Of a stretch of 64,000 bases of DNA, positions 18,796-26,744 are shown piece by piece. The position numbers and the translations under genes are program-made. The DNA is taken from assembly GCA_030263395.1 (NCBI GenBank), contig SZOW01000002.1, positions 124,001-188,000 of the forward strand, read 5' to 3'. The notes below the pieces were generated by a model. The model made no database searches, was not told where the DNA came from, and saw only the letters and a program-made list of their open reading frames with translations. The first letter of the stretch is position 1. The number at the start of each line of letters is the position of its first letter. The DNA is from QUBU01 sp014337915. Lineage in GTDB: Bacteria; Pseudomonadota; Gammaproteobacteria; Steroidobacterales; GCA-2729495.

Positions 18796-19515
18796 ATGAA
18801 GCGGCTGCTGCTGGGGATCTCCCTGTTCATGCTGACCGTCGGCAGCGCCAATGCAGCGCTGTTCAGCCGCCTGGGCGGCCAGGCCTACTACGACAGCGCG
18901 CTCAACATCACCTGGCTGGCGAATGCGAACCTGGCCGACACCAACGACTTCGGTGTCACCGGCATCAACTTCAACGGCACCATGGCCTGGGACAAGGCGA
19001 ACGAGTGGATCGCGGCGATGAATTCAGCCGCGTACCTCGGCGCAAGCGACTGGCGCCTGCCCTTCATGCTGGACACCGGGGCGGCCGGCTGCGATCTGGC
19101 CTACAGCGGCACGGACTGCGGCTACAACGTGCAGACCAAGAGCGGTGACACCGTATACAGCGAGATGGCGCACCTGTTCTACGTCACGCTGGGCAACACC
19201 GGTGCCTTCGATACCAGCGGCAATCCCGGCAGCTGCCCGGGATTTCCCAACTTCTGCCTGACCAACAGCGGGCCTTTCTCCAACTTCCAGGCCGGCTACT
19301 ACTGGACCGGCAACGAGTACGCACCGGATACCGCCAACGCCTGGTATTTCCACTTCGGTGCCGGCTCGCAGTACCTGGAACTCAAGAGCAACAGCCTCTA
19401 TGCCTGGGCCGTCCGCCCGGGCGATATCGCCGCGGTGATTCCGGTCCCCGGTGCCATCTGGCTGTTCGGTGGCGCACTCGCGCTGCTCGGGGCCGTGCGC
19501 CGCCGCAGCCGCTAA
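18796..19515 (+). CDS. PEP-CTERM sorting-domain protein with DUF1566-like domain
   Basis: The 239-residue exported protein has a signal peptide (MKRLLLGISLFMLTVGSANA) and a DUF1566/Lcl-type domain marked by YDSALNITWLANANLA, WRLPFMLDTGAAGCD, YYWTGNEYA and YAWAVRPGD. Its C-terminus reads VPVPGAIWLFGGALALLGA followed by RRRSR, which is the PEP-CTERM pattern: motif, hydrophobic helix, basic cluster. Such tails are recognised by exosortases, which cleave and probably transfer the protein to an extracellular carrier. The only exosortase in this window is of the E type, whose partner signal is VPEID, so this protein may depend on another exosortase encoded elsewhere. Confidence 0.88.
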   Translation: MKRLLLGISLFMLTVGSANAALFSRLGGQAYYDSALNITWLANANLADTNDFGVTGINFNGTMAWDKANEWIAAMNSAAYLGASDWRLPFMLDTGAAGCDLAYSGTDCGYNVQTKSGDTVYSEMAHLFYVTLGNTGAFDTSGNPGSCPGFPNFCLTNSGPFSNFQAGYYWTGNEYAPDTANAWYFHFGAGSQYLELKSNSLYAWAVRPGDIAAVIPVPGAIWLFGGALALLGAVRRRSR

Positions 19516-19542
19516 CCCGGACGCGGCGCAATCCGGCGCCGC

Positions 19543-19563
19543 CACCCTTTCGTGCAAAGGGTG
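19543..19563 (+). terminator. Hairpin downstream of the PEP-CTERM gene
   Basis: CACCCTTT and AAAGGGTG form a perfect eight-base stem with loop CGTGC, 28 bases after the PEP-CTERM stop codon. No clear T-run follows. It may end the PEP-CTERM transcript and separate it from the glycan operon. Confidence 0.4.
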
Positions 19564-19764
19564 AGGCGCTCCCTCCAGAAGCACGTCCCACCAGCGGGGA
19601 ACGATCCGGCCGTTGACGGCGACGATCGCCATTGCGCCCGCTCCTCATGACGGCGGGCAATGGCAAAATCTGGGGGTCCGGACACGGTGAACCGGGCTGC
19701 CGGCCGCTTAAGCTGGCCGATACTGGCTGGCATTCCGGCCCGGTCCCCAGGAGAATTCGCGCCG

Positions 19765-21711
19765 ATGTGCGGCCTCGCAGGCATCCTCTGTTTCGATCCG
19801 GACGCAAGCGTCACGGAACGAGAACTCGAGCCGATGGTCGCGGCACTGGCGCCGCGCGGTCCCGACGGCACCGGATTCCACACCGAACCGGGCATCGGCC
19901 TCGGGCACGCGCGGCTCAGCATCATCGACCTCGAGGGCGGTGACCAGCCCATCCACAACGAAACCAGGACCATCTGGACGGTCTTCAACGGCGAGATCTT
20001 CAACTACGTGGAGTTGCGCCGCGATCTCGAACAGCGGGGGCACCGCTTCTACACGCACACGGATACGGAGGTCATCGTGCACCTCTACGAGGAGTACGGT
20101 GACGGCTTCGCGACGCACATGAACGGGCAGTTCGCGATCGCCCTGTGGGACCGGCCGCGCCGGCGTCTGCTGCTGGTACGCGACCGGCCGGGAATCCTGC
20201 CCCTGTACTTCAGCCGCCAGGGCCAGCGCCTGCTGTTCGCCTCGGAGATCAAGGCGCTGCTGCCGGCGATGGGTTCGCGGCCGGAACTCAATGCGGCGGC
20301 ACTCGACCAGCTCATGACATTCTGGGCACCGGTCAGCCCGGCTTCGCTGTTCAGGGGAGTCGAGGAGGTTTCACCGGGCGAGATGGTGATCGTCGAGGCC
20401 GGACAGCTGCGCCGCCAGCGCTACTGGGAATGGAGCTTCCCGGCCGATGGGCAGTACCTGCGCGGCAGCGTCGACGAGCTGGCCGAGGAACTGCACTCGC
20501 TGCTGCTCGATGCGACCAGGCTGCGGTTGCGCGCCGACGTCCCGGTCGGCGCCTACCTGTCGGGCGGCCTCGACTCCTCAGGTATCAGCGCGCTGGTCAG
20601 GCATCTTGGCCACCCCGACCTGCATACCTTTTCGATCCGCTTTGATGACCCCGGCGTCGACGAAGGCGAACACCAGCTGCGCGTCAGCCAGTTCCTGGGC
20701 ACGAAGCACGCTTCGGTCATGTGCCGCAAGGCGGATATCGCCGCCAGCTTCCCCGCGGTGATTTATCGCACCGAGGCGCCGGTGCTGCGCAGTGCCCCGG
20801 CGCCGATGTCGATCCTCTCCGGCCTGGTGCGCCAGCAGGGCTACAAGGTGGTGCTGACCGGGGAGGGCGCCGACGAGGTGCTTGGCGGCTACGACCTGTT
20901 CAAGGAGGCGAAGATCCGCCAGTTCTGGGCACGCCAGCCGGATTCCGCCTGGAGACCGGCACTGCTCGGGCGGCTCTACCCCTATCTCGACCTCAACCAG
21001 CGGACCGGCAGCGCCTACCTGAAGATGTTCTTCGGCCAGGCGCTCGACCAGCCCGACCTGCCGGGTTTCTCGCACCTGCCGCGCTGGACGACCACCGGCA
21101 AGACCAGGGAATTCTTCAGTGCCGGATTCCGCGCGCAGCTGGCGCAGGATCCGGTGGCGGTGCTGGTCGATACCCTGCCCGCGGATTTCCCGAAGTGGCA
21201 CGCCTTCAACCGCGCGCAGTTCCTGGAAGCAAAGACCCTGATGGCCGGCTACCTGCTCAACAGCCAGGGCGACCGCATGCTGATGGCCAACTCGGTCGAG
21301 GGCCGCTTTCCGTTCCTCGACCACCGCGTCATCGAGTTCGCCAACCGGCTGCATCCCAGGCTGAAGATGCGCGGCCTGAATGAGAAGTACCTGCTGAAAC
21401 GCGCCCTGGCGCGGCACCTGCCGCCGGCAACCGTGGCCCGCTACAAGCAGCCGTACCGGGCACCGGACATCGCGGCATTCTTCGGTGCCGGTGATCCTCC
21501 CGATTACGTCAAGGAGCGACTGAGCCCGGCCGCGCTCCAGGCAAGCGGCTACTTCGATTCGCAGCGGGTCCAGCTCCTGTTGCGGAAAATCGAACAGGGT
21601 CGTGTGATTGGCTTCAAGGACAACATGGCGCTGCTTGGTATATTGTCCACGCAGTTGTGGCACCAGGCCTTTGTCGACGGCAAGGGATCGCCTGGCAGTT
21701 ACCTACAATAA
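19765..21711 (+). CDS. Asparagine-synthetase-like glutamine amidotransferase (glycan locus, copy 1)
   Basis: The 648-residue protein has the class II glutaminase domain with Cys2 as nucleophile (MCGLAGIL), and RLSIIDLEGGDQP and FNGEIFNY around the glutamine pocket. The synthetase domain has ATP-pyrophosphatase P-loop YLSGGLDSSG and LTGEGADEVLGGYD. It resembles AsnB homologues in exopolysaccharide/exosortase loci, which probably amidate a sugar or acyl carboxylate and do not make free asparagine. One usually conserved segment, RDRFGxKPLYY, reads RDRPGILPLYF here. AGGAGA lies 12 bases before the ATG. It leads a same-strand operon with the carrier protein and acyl ligase. Confidence 0.9.
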   Translation: MCGLAGILCFDPDASVTERELEPMVAALAPRGPDGTGFHTEPGIGLGHARLSIIDLEGGDQPIHNETRTIWTVFNGEIFNYVELRRDLEQRGHRFYTHTDTEVIVHLYEEYGDGFATHMNGQFAIALWDRPRRRLLLVRDRPGILPLYFSRQGQRLLFASEIKALLPAMGSRPELNAAALDQLMTFWAPVSPASLFRGVEEVSPGEMVIVEAGQLRRQRYWEWSFPADGQYLRGSVDELAEELHSLLLDATRLRLRADVPVGAYLSGGLDSSGISALVRHLGHPDLHTFSIRFDDPGVDEGEHQLRVSQFLGTKHASVMCRKADIAASFPAVIYRTEAPVLRSAPAPMSILSGLVRQQGYKVVLTGEGADEVLGGYDLFKEAKIRQFWARQPDSAWRPALLGRLYPYLDLNQRTGSAYLKMFFGQALDQPDLPGFSHLPRWTTTGKTREFFSAGFRAQLAQDPVAVLVDTLPADFPKWHAFNRAQFLEAKTLMAGYLLNSQGDRMLMANSVEGRFPFLDHRVIEFANRLHPRLKMRGLNEKYLLKRALARHLPPATVARYKQPYRAPDIAAFFGAGDPPDYVKERLSPAALQASGYFDSQRVQLLLRKIEQGRVIGFKDNMALLGILSTQLWHQAFVDGKGSPGSYLQ

Positions 21712-21757
21712 CGGCCAGAAACAGCCGCCAGACCAGCACTCAGACAGGGCACCCCGA

Positions 21758-22015
21758 ATGTCGGTCATAGAAAAGCTTCGCGCTTACGTCCTCGATACCT
21801 ATCTGTTCACCAGCGACCAGAATGCGCTGGGCAATGATGACTCATTCCTGGACAAGGGCATCATTGATTCCACCGGAATCCTCGAGCTGGTGATGTTCCT
21901 CGAGGAACAGTTCGGCGTGAAGGTGGATGACACCGAACTGCTGCCGGAGAATTTCGACTCGATCAATCGGCTGGCGCAGTTCGTCGCCCGCAAGACCGGC
22001 AAGGCAGCGGTCTGA
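21758..22015 (+). CDS. Acyl carrier protein (stand-alone, glycan locus)
   Basis: This 85-residue carrier protein has the phosphopantetheine attachment motif in FLDKGIIDSTGILELVMFLEEQFG, where the serine after Asp (DSTG) takes the prosthetic group. The surrounding acidic helices and the C-terminal SINRLAQFV segment are typical of dedicated, non-fatty-acid carriers in secondary metabolism and polysaccharide loci. It sits 46 bases after the amidotransferase and 14 bases before an acyl-AMP ligase, so the ligase is its likely loading enzyme. The group carried (fatty, hydroxy or amino acid) cannot be read from sequence. Confidence 0.9.
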   Translation: MSVIEKLRAYVLDTYLFTSDQNALGNDDSFLDKGIIDSTGILELVMFLEEQFGVKVDDTELLPENFDSINRLAQFVARKTGKAAV

Positions 22016-22029
22016 GCCGGGACCAGCGC

Positions 22030-23601
22030 ATGACGGCTCCTCCACGCATGTATCGTGCCCTGCTGCATGACGGCCTTGTGGCTGCGGCACAGGCCTGGCC
22101 GGACAAGACCGCCGTGGATGCCGGCAAGGAAGCCTGCAGCTTCCGCCAGCTGGATGCCGCGGCAACCAGGCTCGCCGCGGCACTCCAGGCCCGCGGCCTG
22201 CGCCGTGGCGACCGTGCCGCCATCTTCATGGACAATACCGTCGCCTGCGCGATCAGCATCTTTGCGGTGCTGAAAGCTGGTGGCGTTTTCCTCGTCATCA
22301 ACCCGCAGACGAAGCACGACAAGCTCTGCTTCATCGCCAACGACTGCACCATCCGCCACCTGCTCACTGACATCCACCTCGCGGAAGTGGCCCGCGCAGT
22401 GGTCGGCAACGTGCCGAGCCTCACCCATATCGTCGTTTCCGGGCAGGGAGGCGACCTGCAGCCGCTGTCCGGCCCGGGCATCGAGGCCGAACGTCTGGAT
22501 GACCTGCTGGCGGCACCCGCCCGCGACCTGCGGGCGCCGGGCACCATACCGACCGACCTGGCCGCGTTGATCTACACCTCGGGGAGCACCGGCAACCCCA
22601 AGGGCGTCATGCACACCCACCAGTCCATGGTGTTCGCCGTCGGCAGCCTGTCCGAGTACCAGCGACTGTCCAGCGACGACGTGCAGCTCAACCTGTTGCC
22701 AATGGCCTTCGACTACGGGCTGTACCAGCTGCTGCTATCCGTCTGGGCAGGCGCCACGCTGATCCTGGAGCGCTCTTTCACCTTTCCCGCCGAAGTGTTC
22801 GCGCGCATGAACGCGCACGGCGTCACCACCTTTCCCGGCGTACCGACGGTGTTCGCCATGATCATTGCGGCACACCGGCGCAGCCCGCTGCATTTCCCGC
22901 AGGTGCGGCGGGTGACCAACACGGCTGCCGCGCTGCCGCCGGCCCATATCGCGATCCTCAGGGAAATATTTCCCAACGCGATGATCTTCGCCATGTACGG
23001 CCTGACGGAGTGCAAGCGTGTCAGCTACCTGCCTCCCGAGCTGATCGATGCGAAGCCCGGCTCGGTAGGCATTGCCATCCCGGGCACGGAGGTCTACCTG
23101 CGCACGCCTGAAGGCGAGCCGGTCGGTCCCGGCGGATCGGGCATCCTCTATGTGCGTGGCCCGCACATGATGCGCGGCTACTGGAACAACCCGCAGCGGA
23201 CCGACGAGATGCTGTTCCCGGGCGACATCCCCGGCGAGCGCGTGCTGCGCACCGGCGACTGGTTCCGCATGGACGAGGACGGCTGCCTGTATTTCCTCAG
23301 CCGCACCGACGACATCATCAAGACCCGGGGCGAGAAGGTCAGCCCGGCGGAAGTCGAAGCCGCCCTGTGTTCCATCCCCGGCGTTGGCGAAGCCGTCGTG
23401 GTCGGCGTGCCCGACGATGTCCTCGGACAGGCGATCCGCGCCTTCGTGGTACCGGCGCCTGGTGCAGCGCTGAACGATCGCCAGCTCCGGCACGAGCTCA
23501 CGCGGCGGCTGGAGAACTTCATGGTGCCGCGCGACATCCTGCTGCGCGATACCCTGCCGAAGAGTCCCAACGGCAAGATCGACCGCAAAGCGCTGGCATA
23601 A
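22030..23601 (+). CDS. Acyl-CoA/acyl-ACP ligase (AMP-forming), exosortase-locus type
   Basis: The 523-residue ANL-superfamily enzyme activates a carboxylic acid as an acyl adenylate and passes it to a thiol, here probably the neighbouring carrier protein. It has the AMP-binding loop YTSGSTGNPKGVMHTH, the substrate-adenylate motif MYGLTECKRVSYLP, the hinge aspartate region RTGDWFRMDEDGCLYFLSRTDDIIKTRGEKVSPAEVE, and the C-terminal catalytic lysine in SPNGKIDRKAL. The sequence resembles the AMP-ligases described for exosortase A-associated exopolysaccharide clusters (TIGR03098-like). Assignment to that subfamily is from memory of motifs and gene context, not a search. Confidence 0.9.
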   Translation: MTAPPRMYRALLHDGLVAAAQAWPDKTAVDAGKEACSFRQLDAAATRLAAALQARGLRRGDRAAIFMDNTVACAISIFAVLKAGGVFLVINPQTKHDKLCFIANDCTIRHLLTDIHLAEVARAVVGNVPSLTHIVVSGQGGDLQPLSGPGIEAERLDDLLAAPARDLRAPGTIPTDLAALIYTSGSTGNPKGVMHTHQSMVFAVGSLSEYQRLSSDDVQLNLLPMAFDYGLYQLLLSVWAGATLILERSFTFPAEVFARMNAHGVTTFPGVPTVFAMIIAAHRRSPLHFPQVRRVTNTAAALPPAHIAILREIFPNAMIFAMYGLTECKRVSYLPPELIDAKPGSVGIAIPGTEVYLRTPEGEPVGPGGSGILYVRGPHMMRGYWNNPQRTDEMLFPGDIPGERVLRTGDWFRMDEDGCLYFLSRTDDIIKTRGEKVSPAEVEAALCSIPGVGEAVVVGVPDDVLGQAIRAFVVPAPGAALNDRQLRHELTRRLENFMVPRDILLRDTLPKSPNGKIDRKALA

Positions 23602-23650
23602 TGCCGCCGGTAACAGCGGTCCAGCAGTCGCGGAAGGCGCCCGTACGCTA

Positions 23651-24565
23651 ATGGGCACGAACGACACCGCCAGCACTTTTGCGTCACTGTTGCAGCGCCT
23701 GCAGGGTGAGCTTCAGCTGCTGCCGGACAAGCCTGACGAGAGCCCGGAGATCACCCTGCGCTGCCTCTGGGCGCTGGCGGAGGACCGGCCGCTGGCAGTC
23801 AGCCAGGCTGCGACTTTCACGCCCGGGGCCCTGGATGATACCGGCCGCGCCCGGCTCCGCGCCCTTGTCGAGCAACGCCTCGCAGGCACGCCGCTGGCGC
23901 ACCTCACCGGCCGGCAGGACTTCATGGGGCAGATCCTGCTGGCTTCCCCGGCGGCACTGGTCCCGCGGCGGGAAACCGAGCAGCTCGGCTTCACTGCCGT
24001 GCGCCGCCTGCAGTCGCTGGCGAGCGCGCGGCCGCTGGTGATCGATGTCTGCACCGGCGCTGGCAACGTCGCGCTCGGCATCGCCAGCCATCTGCCGCAG
24101 GCGCGGATCCTGGGCGCCGACCTCAGCCCGGAGGCCGTCGGACTCGCCAGGCAGAATGCCGGGTTCCTCGGCCGCGGGGACGTCGAGTTCCGCTGCGGTG
24201 ACCTGCTGGAGCCCTTCAGCGAGCAACTGTTCCAGTCTGCTGTGGACATGATCACCTGCAACCCGCCCTACATCTCCAGCGCGCGCGTGGACGGCATGCC
24301 TGCTGAAATCTGCCAGCACGAGCCGCGCCTGGCCTTCGACGGCGGGCCGTTTGGCGTGAAGATCATCCGCAAGCTGGTCGCCACGGCACCGCCGCTGCTC
24401 AGGCCGGGCGGCTGGCTGCTGATGGAGGTCGGCCTCGGCCAGGGCGCCGGTGTCGCCAGAACGCTGGCTGCCGATCCGCAGTTCGACGAGATCCACACCC
24501 ACAACGATGCAGCGGGCCAGATCCGTGTCATCGAGGCCCGCCGCACTCCTGCTGCACAGGCATAG
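23651..24565 (+). CDS. PrmC/HemK-like SAM-dependent methyltransferase
   Basis: This 304-residue protein resembles the release-factor glutamine methyltransferase family. It has a SAM-binding loop (VIDVCTGAGNVALGIASHLP), the acidic strand ILGADLSPEAVGLARQNA and the N-methyltransferase motif CNPPYISS. The N-terminal helical part (RLAGTPLAHLTGRQDFMG) is also PrmC-like. A true prmC normally sits beside prfA, so this copy, inside a carrier-protein operon, may have been recruited to methylate an amide or amine of the glycan precursor. That new role is inference. It is followed by the NAD-synthetase homologue with a four-base gap. Confidence 0.75.
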   Translation: MGTNDTASTFASLLQRLQGELQLLPDKPDESPEITLRCLWALAEDRPLAVSQAATFTPGALDDTGRARLRALVEQRLAGTPLAHLTGRQDFMGQILLASPAALVPRRETEQLGFTAVRRLQSLASARPLVIDVCTGAGNVALGIASHLPQARILGADLSPEAVGLARQNAGFLGRGDVEFRCGDLLEPFSEQLFQSAVDMITCNPPYISSARVDGMPAEICQHEPRLAFDGGPFGVKIIRKLVATAPPLLRPGGWLLMEVGLGQGAGVARTLAADPQFDEIHTHNDAAGQIRVIEARRTPAAQA

Positions 24566-24569
24566 CACC

Positions 24570-25556
24570 ATGACGAAGCTCAACAGGAACGTCCTTGACC
24601 TCGACGTGAAGGCCGAGATCGAACGCATCACCGCGAGCATGCGGGAAATGCTCGCCAGGCGGCTGCGGCGCCGTGGCCTGGTCGTCGGCATCTCCGGCGG
24701 TATCGACAGCGCGGTTTGTGCTGCGCTGAGCGTGCGCGCCGTAGGCGCCGCCAAGGTGTTCGGCCTGCTGATGCCGGAAACCGACTCGGCCAGCACAACC
24801 ACGCCACGTGGACAGCAGGTCGCCGAGCAGCTGGGCATCGAGTTCCGCACCGAGGACATTTCGGCGACCCTGCGTGCCATTGGCTGCTATCGCTGGCGCG
24901 ATGACGCCATCCGGGAAGTATTCGCCGACTATGACGGCAGCTGGCCGCACAAGCTGGCCATCCGCGGTGGCCAGCAGGGGCTCGCCAACCACTTCGCGCT
25001 GGTGGTGCAACGCCCGAACGGCCGGCAGGAAGAGGCCCGCCTGGGCCTGAACCAGTACCTGCAGATCGTGGCGGCCACCAACTACAAGCAGCGTATCCGC
25101 AAAACCATCGAGTACTTCCACGCGGACCGACTCAACTATGCCGTCATCGGCACGCCGAACCGGCTGGAGTACGACCAGGGATTCTTCGTGAAGAATGGCG
25201 ATGGCGCCGCGGACATCAAGCCGATCGCACACCTCTACAAGACGCAGGTCTATGCACTCGCGGCCGAACTTGGCGTACCGGAGGAAGTGCGGCGGGCGGC
25301 GCCCACCACCGACACCTACAGCCTGGTGCAGGGACAGGACGAGTTCTACTTCGCTCTGCCCTACCAGCAGATGGATATCGCCCTGTGGGCAGTCAACCAT
25401 GGCGTCGCCGAACAGGAGGTGGCCGCGGTCCTCGGCATCAGCACCGAGCAGGCGCATCACGTCTACGCGGACATCGCGGCCAAGCGCCGCACCACCAGCT
25501 ACCAGCACCTGCCGCCACTGCTGGTGGATCCGGTCAGGGAACTGCAGGTTCCCTGA
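24570..25556 (+). CDS. NAD-synthetase-like ATP-pyrophosphatase (amide-forming)
   Basis: The 328-residue protein belongs to the NH3-dependent NAD synthetase family of N-type ATP pyrophosphatases: the P-loop is VVGISGGIDSAVCAAL and the later NGDGAADIKPIAHLYKTQVYALA matches the NadE core. The stretch corresponding to the usual GTGNKSE region reads GTPNRLEYDQGFF, so it is a divergent NadE. It lacks the N-terminal glutaminase domain, so ammonia must come from solution or a partner amidotransferase. Its place in an operon with an AsnB homologue, carrier protein and acyl ligase suggests an amidation step in glycan decoration; ordinary NAD synthesis remains possible. Confidence 0.8.
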   Translation: MTKLNRNVLDLDVKAEIERITASMREMLARRLRRRGLVVGISGGIDSAVCAALSVRAVGAAKVFGLLMPETDSASTTTPRGQQVAEQLGIEFRTEDISATLRAIGCYRWRDDAIREVFADYDGSWPHKLAIRGGQQGLANHFALVVQRPNGRQEEARLGLNQYLQIVAATNYKQRIRKTIEYFHADRLNYAVIGTPNRLEYDQGFFVKNGDGAADIKPIAHLYKTQVYALAAELGVPEEVRRAAPTTDTYSLVQGQDEFYFALPYQQMDIALWAVNHGVAEQEVAAVLGISTEQAHHVYADIAAKRRTTSYQHLPPLLVDPVRELQVP

Positions 25557-25616
25557 TCCGGAGACCTCGGATGCCGGCAACCCATGCCCGGACCGACAGC
25601 GGTTGAGGACTCCGCC

Positions 25617-26744
25617 ATGACCGATCGCCACGCCGTACGGGTCTTCTTCCGCTATGACGACTACTCGGCGACCAGCGACCCGACGGTCGACAACGGACTC
25701 ATCGGGCTGTTCCGCAAGCATGGCCTGTGCTGCACCTTTGCCGTCATCCCCCGTGTGACCGAAGGCAACTACCGCGACCCGCGGCCGCGGCCCAGCCTCG
25801 AACTCGATGCCAGCCGGCGGCAGGCGCTGGCGGCTGCCGTGCGGGACGGCAGCGTGGACGTTGCTCAGCATGGATTCGAGCACCGCAGTAACGGCCGCGG
25901 TATGCCGCATTCGGAATTTCGCGGCGACGACTACGGCGTACAGGAGGAAAAGATCCGCCGCGGCAAGGAACTGCTCGAAGGGATCATCGGCCGGCCGGTG
26001 CTGAGTTTCGTCCCGCCCTGGAATACCTACGACGAGGACACCCTGAAGGCCCTGCATGAGAACGGAATCCAGTGCCTGTCGGCCAACCGCTACGGACCAC
26101 TGGTGAGCACCATCGAGACCATGCGTTTCCTGCCGATCACCGTGGAGCTGCCGGACCTCGAATCAGCCGTGGCGGCGGCACGGGCCCGCCCGCAGGATGA
26201 CCCGGTCATCGGCGTCCTGATGCACCCGTACGATTTTCGGGAATCGGGGGACCAGCGGGCCCAGGTGGACCTCGACGTTCTGGACGGCAAGCTGGCCTGG
26301 CTGAAGCAGCAGGCGGACGTCGTGGTGGCATCGGTCACCGTGCTGGCGACCAGCAGTGGCGCCTTCGACATCCGTCGTTACGCTGGCAACCAGCCATTCG
26401 CGCAGGAACAGCTCGTGCCACCGTTCATTCGCGGCGTGGCCGATACGCCATACTACGCCAGCACCAGCGGCACCCAGGCCGCGCGCCAGCGCCGTCTCGC
26501 CGGCAGCATCGGCACCTATGTCGTGGCCGCCATCGCCGGCATCGCCGCAGGTGACCTGTTGCAGGAAATCGCGCTGTCGATCCATTCGGCAGCCGAGGAG
26601 CTGGCCCTGGTCCTGGTGCTGGCAGCGCTCGGTGCGCTCGCCTGGCGCACAGCCAGGCAACCCCGCGTCTATTTCCGTCCCATGCTGCTGATGACCTTCC
26701 TCGCCGGCTGCGGGCTCGGCGCGGCCATCGGTATCTTCCGGTGA
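25617..26744 (+). CDS. DUF2334/polysaccharide-deacetylase-like protein with C-terminal membrane segments
   Basis: The 375-residue protein starts at the ATG at 25617 with a GAGG ribosome site. Its N-terminal domain has the metal-binding pattern of carbohydrate esterase 4-like DUF2334 proteins: FRYDDYSATSDPT supplies the Asp pair and DVAQHGFEHRSNG the His-x3-His. FVPPWNTYDEDTLKAL is the conserved W-N-x-Y strand. The last about 110 residues contain two or three hydrophobic helices, so the catalytic part is tethered to the membrane. It probably deacetylates an N-acetylated sugar of the glycan. Its stop overlaps the start of the next glycosyltransferase (GTGA). Confidence 0.78.
   Translation: MTDRHAVRVFFRYDDYSATSDPTVDNGLIGLFRKHGLCCTFAVIPRVTEGNYRDPRPRPSLELDASRRQALAAAVRDGSVDVAQHGFEHRSNGRGMPHSEFRGDDYGVQEEKIRRGKELLEGIIGRPVLSFVPPWNTYDEDTLKALHENGIQCLSANRYGPLVSTIETMRFLPITVELPDLESAVAAARARPQDDPVIGVLMHPYDFRESGDQRAQVDLDVLDGKLAWLKQQADVVVASVTVLATSSGAFDIRRYAGNQPFAQEQLVPPFIRGVADTPYYASTSGTQAARQRRLAGSIGTYVVAAIAGIAAGDLLQEIALSIHSAAEELALVLVLAALGALAWRTARQPRVYFRPMLLMTFLAGCGLGAAIGIFR

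Noticed and set aside
19024..19632. Minus-strand open frame beginning MAIVAVNGRIVPRWWD
   Set aside because: The first residues look protein-like, but the frame soon runs antisense through the PEP-CTERM gene, and no family could be recognised.
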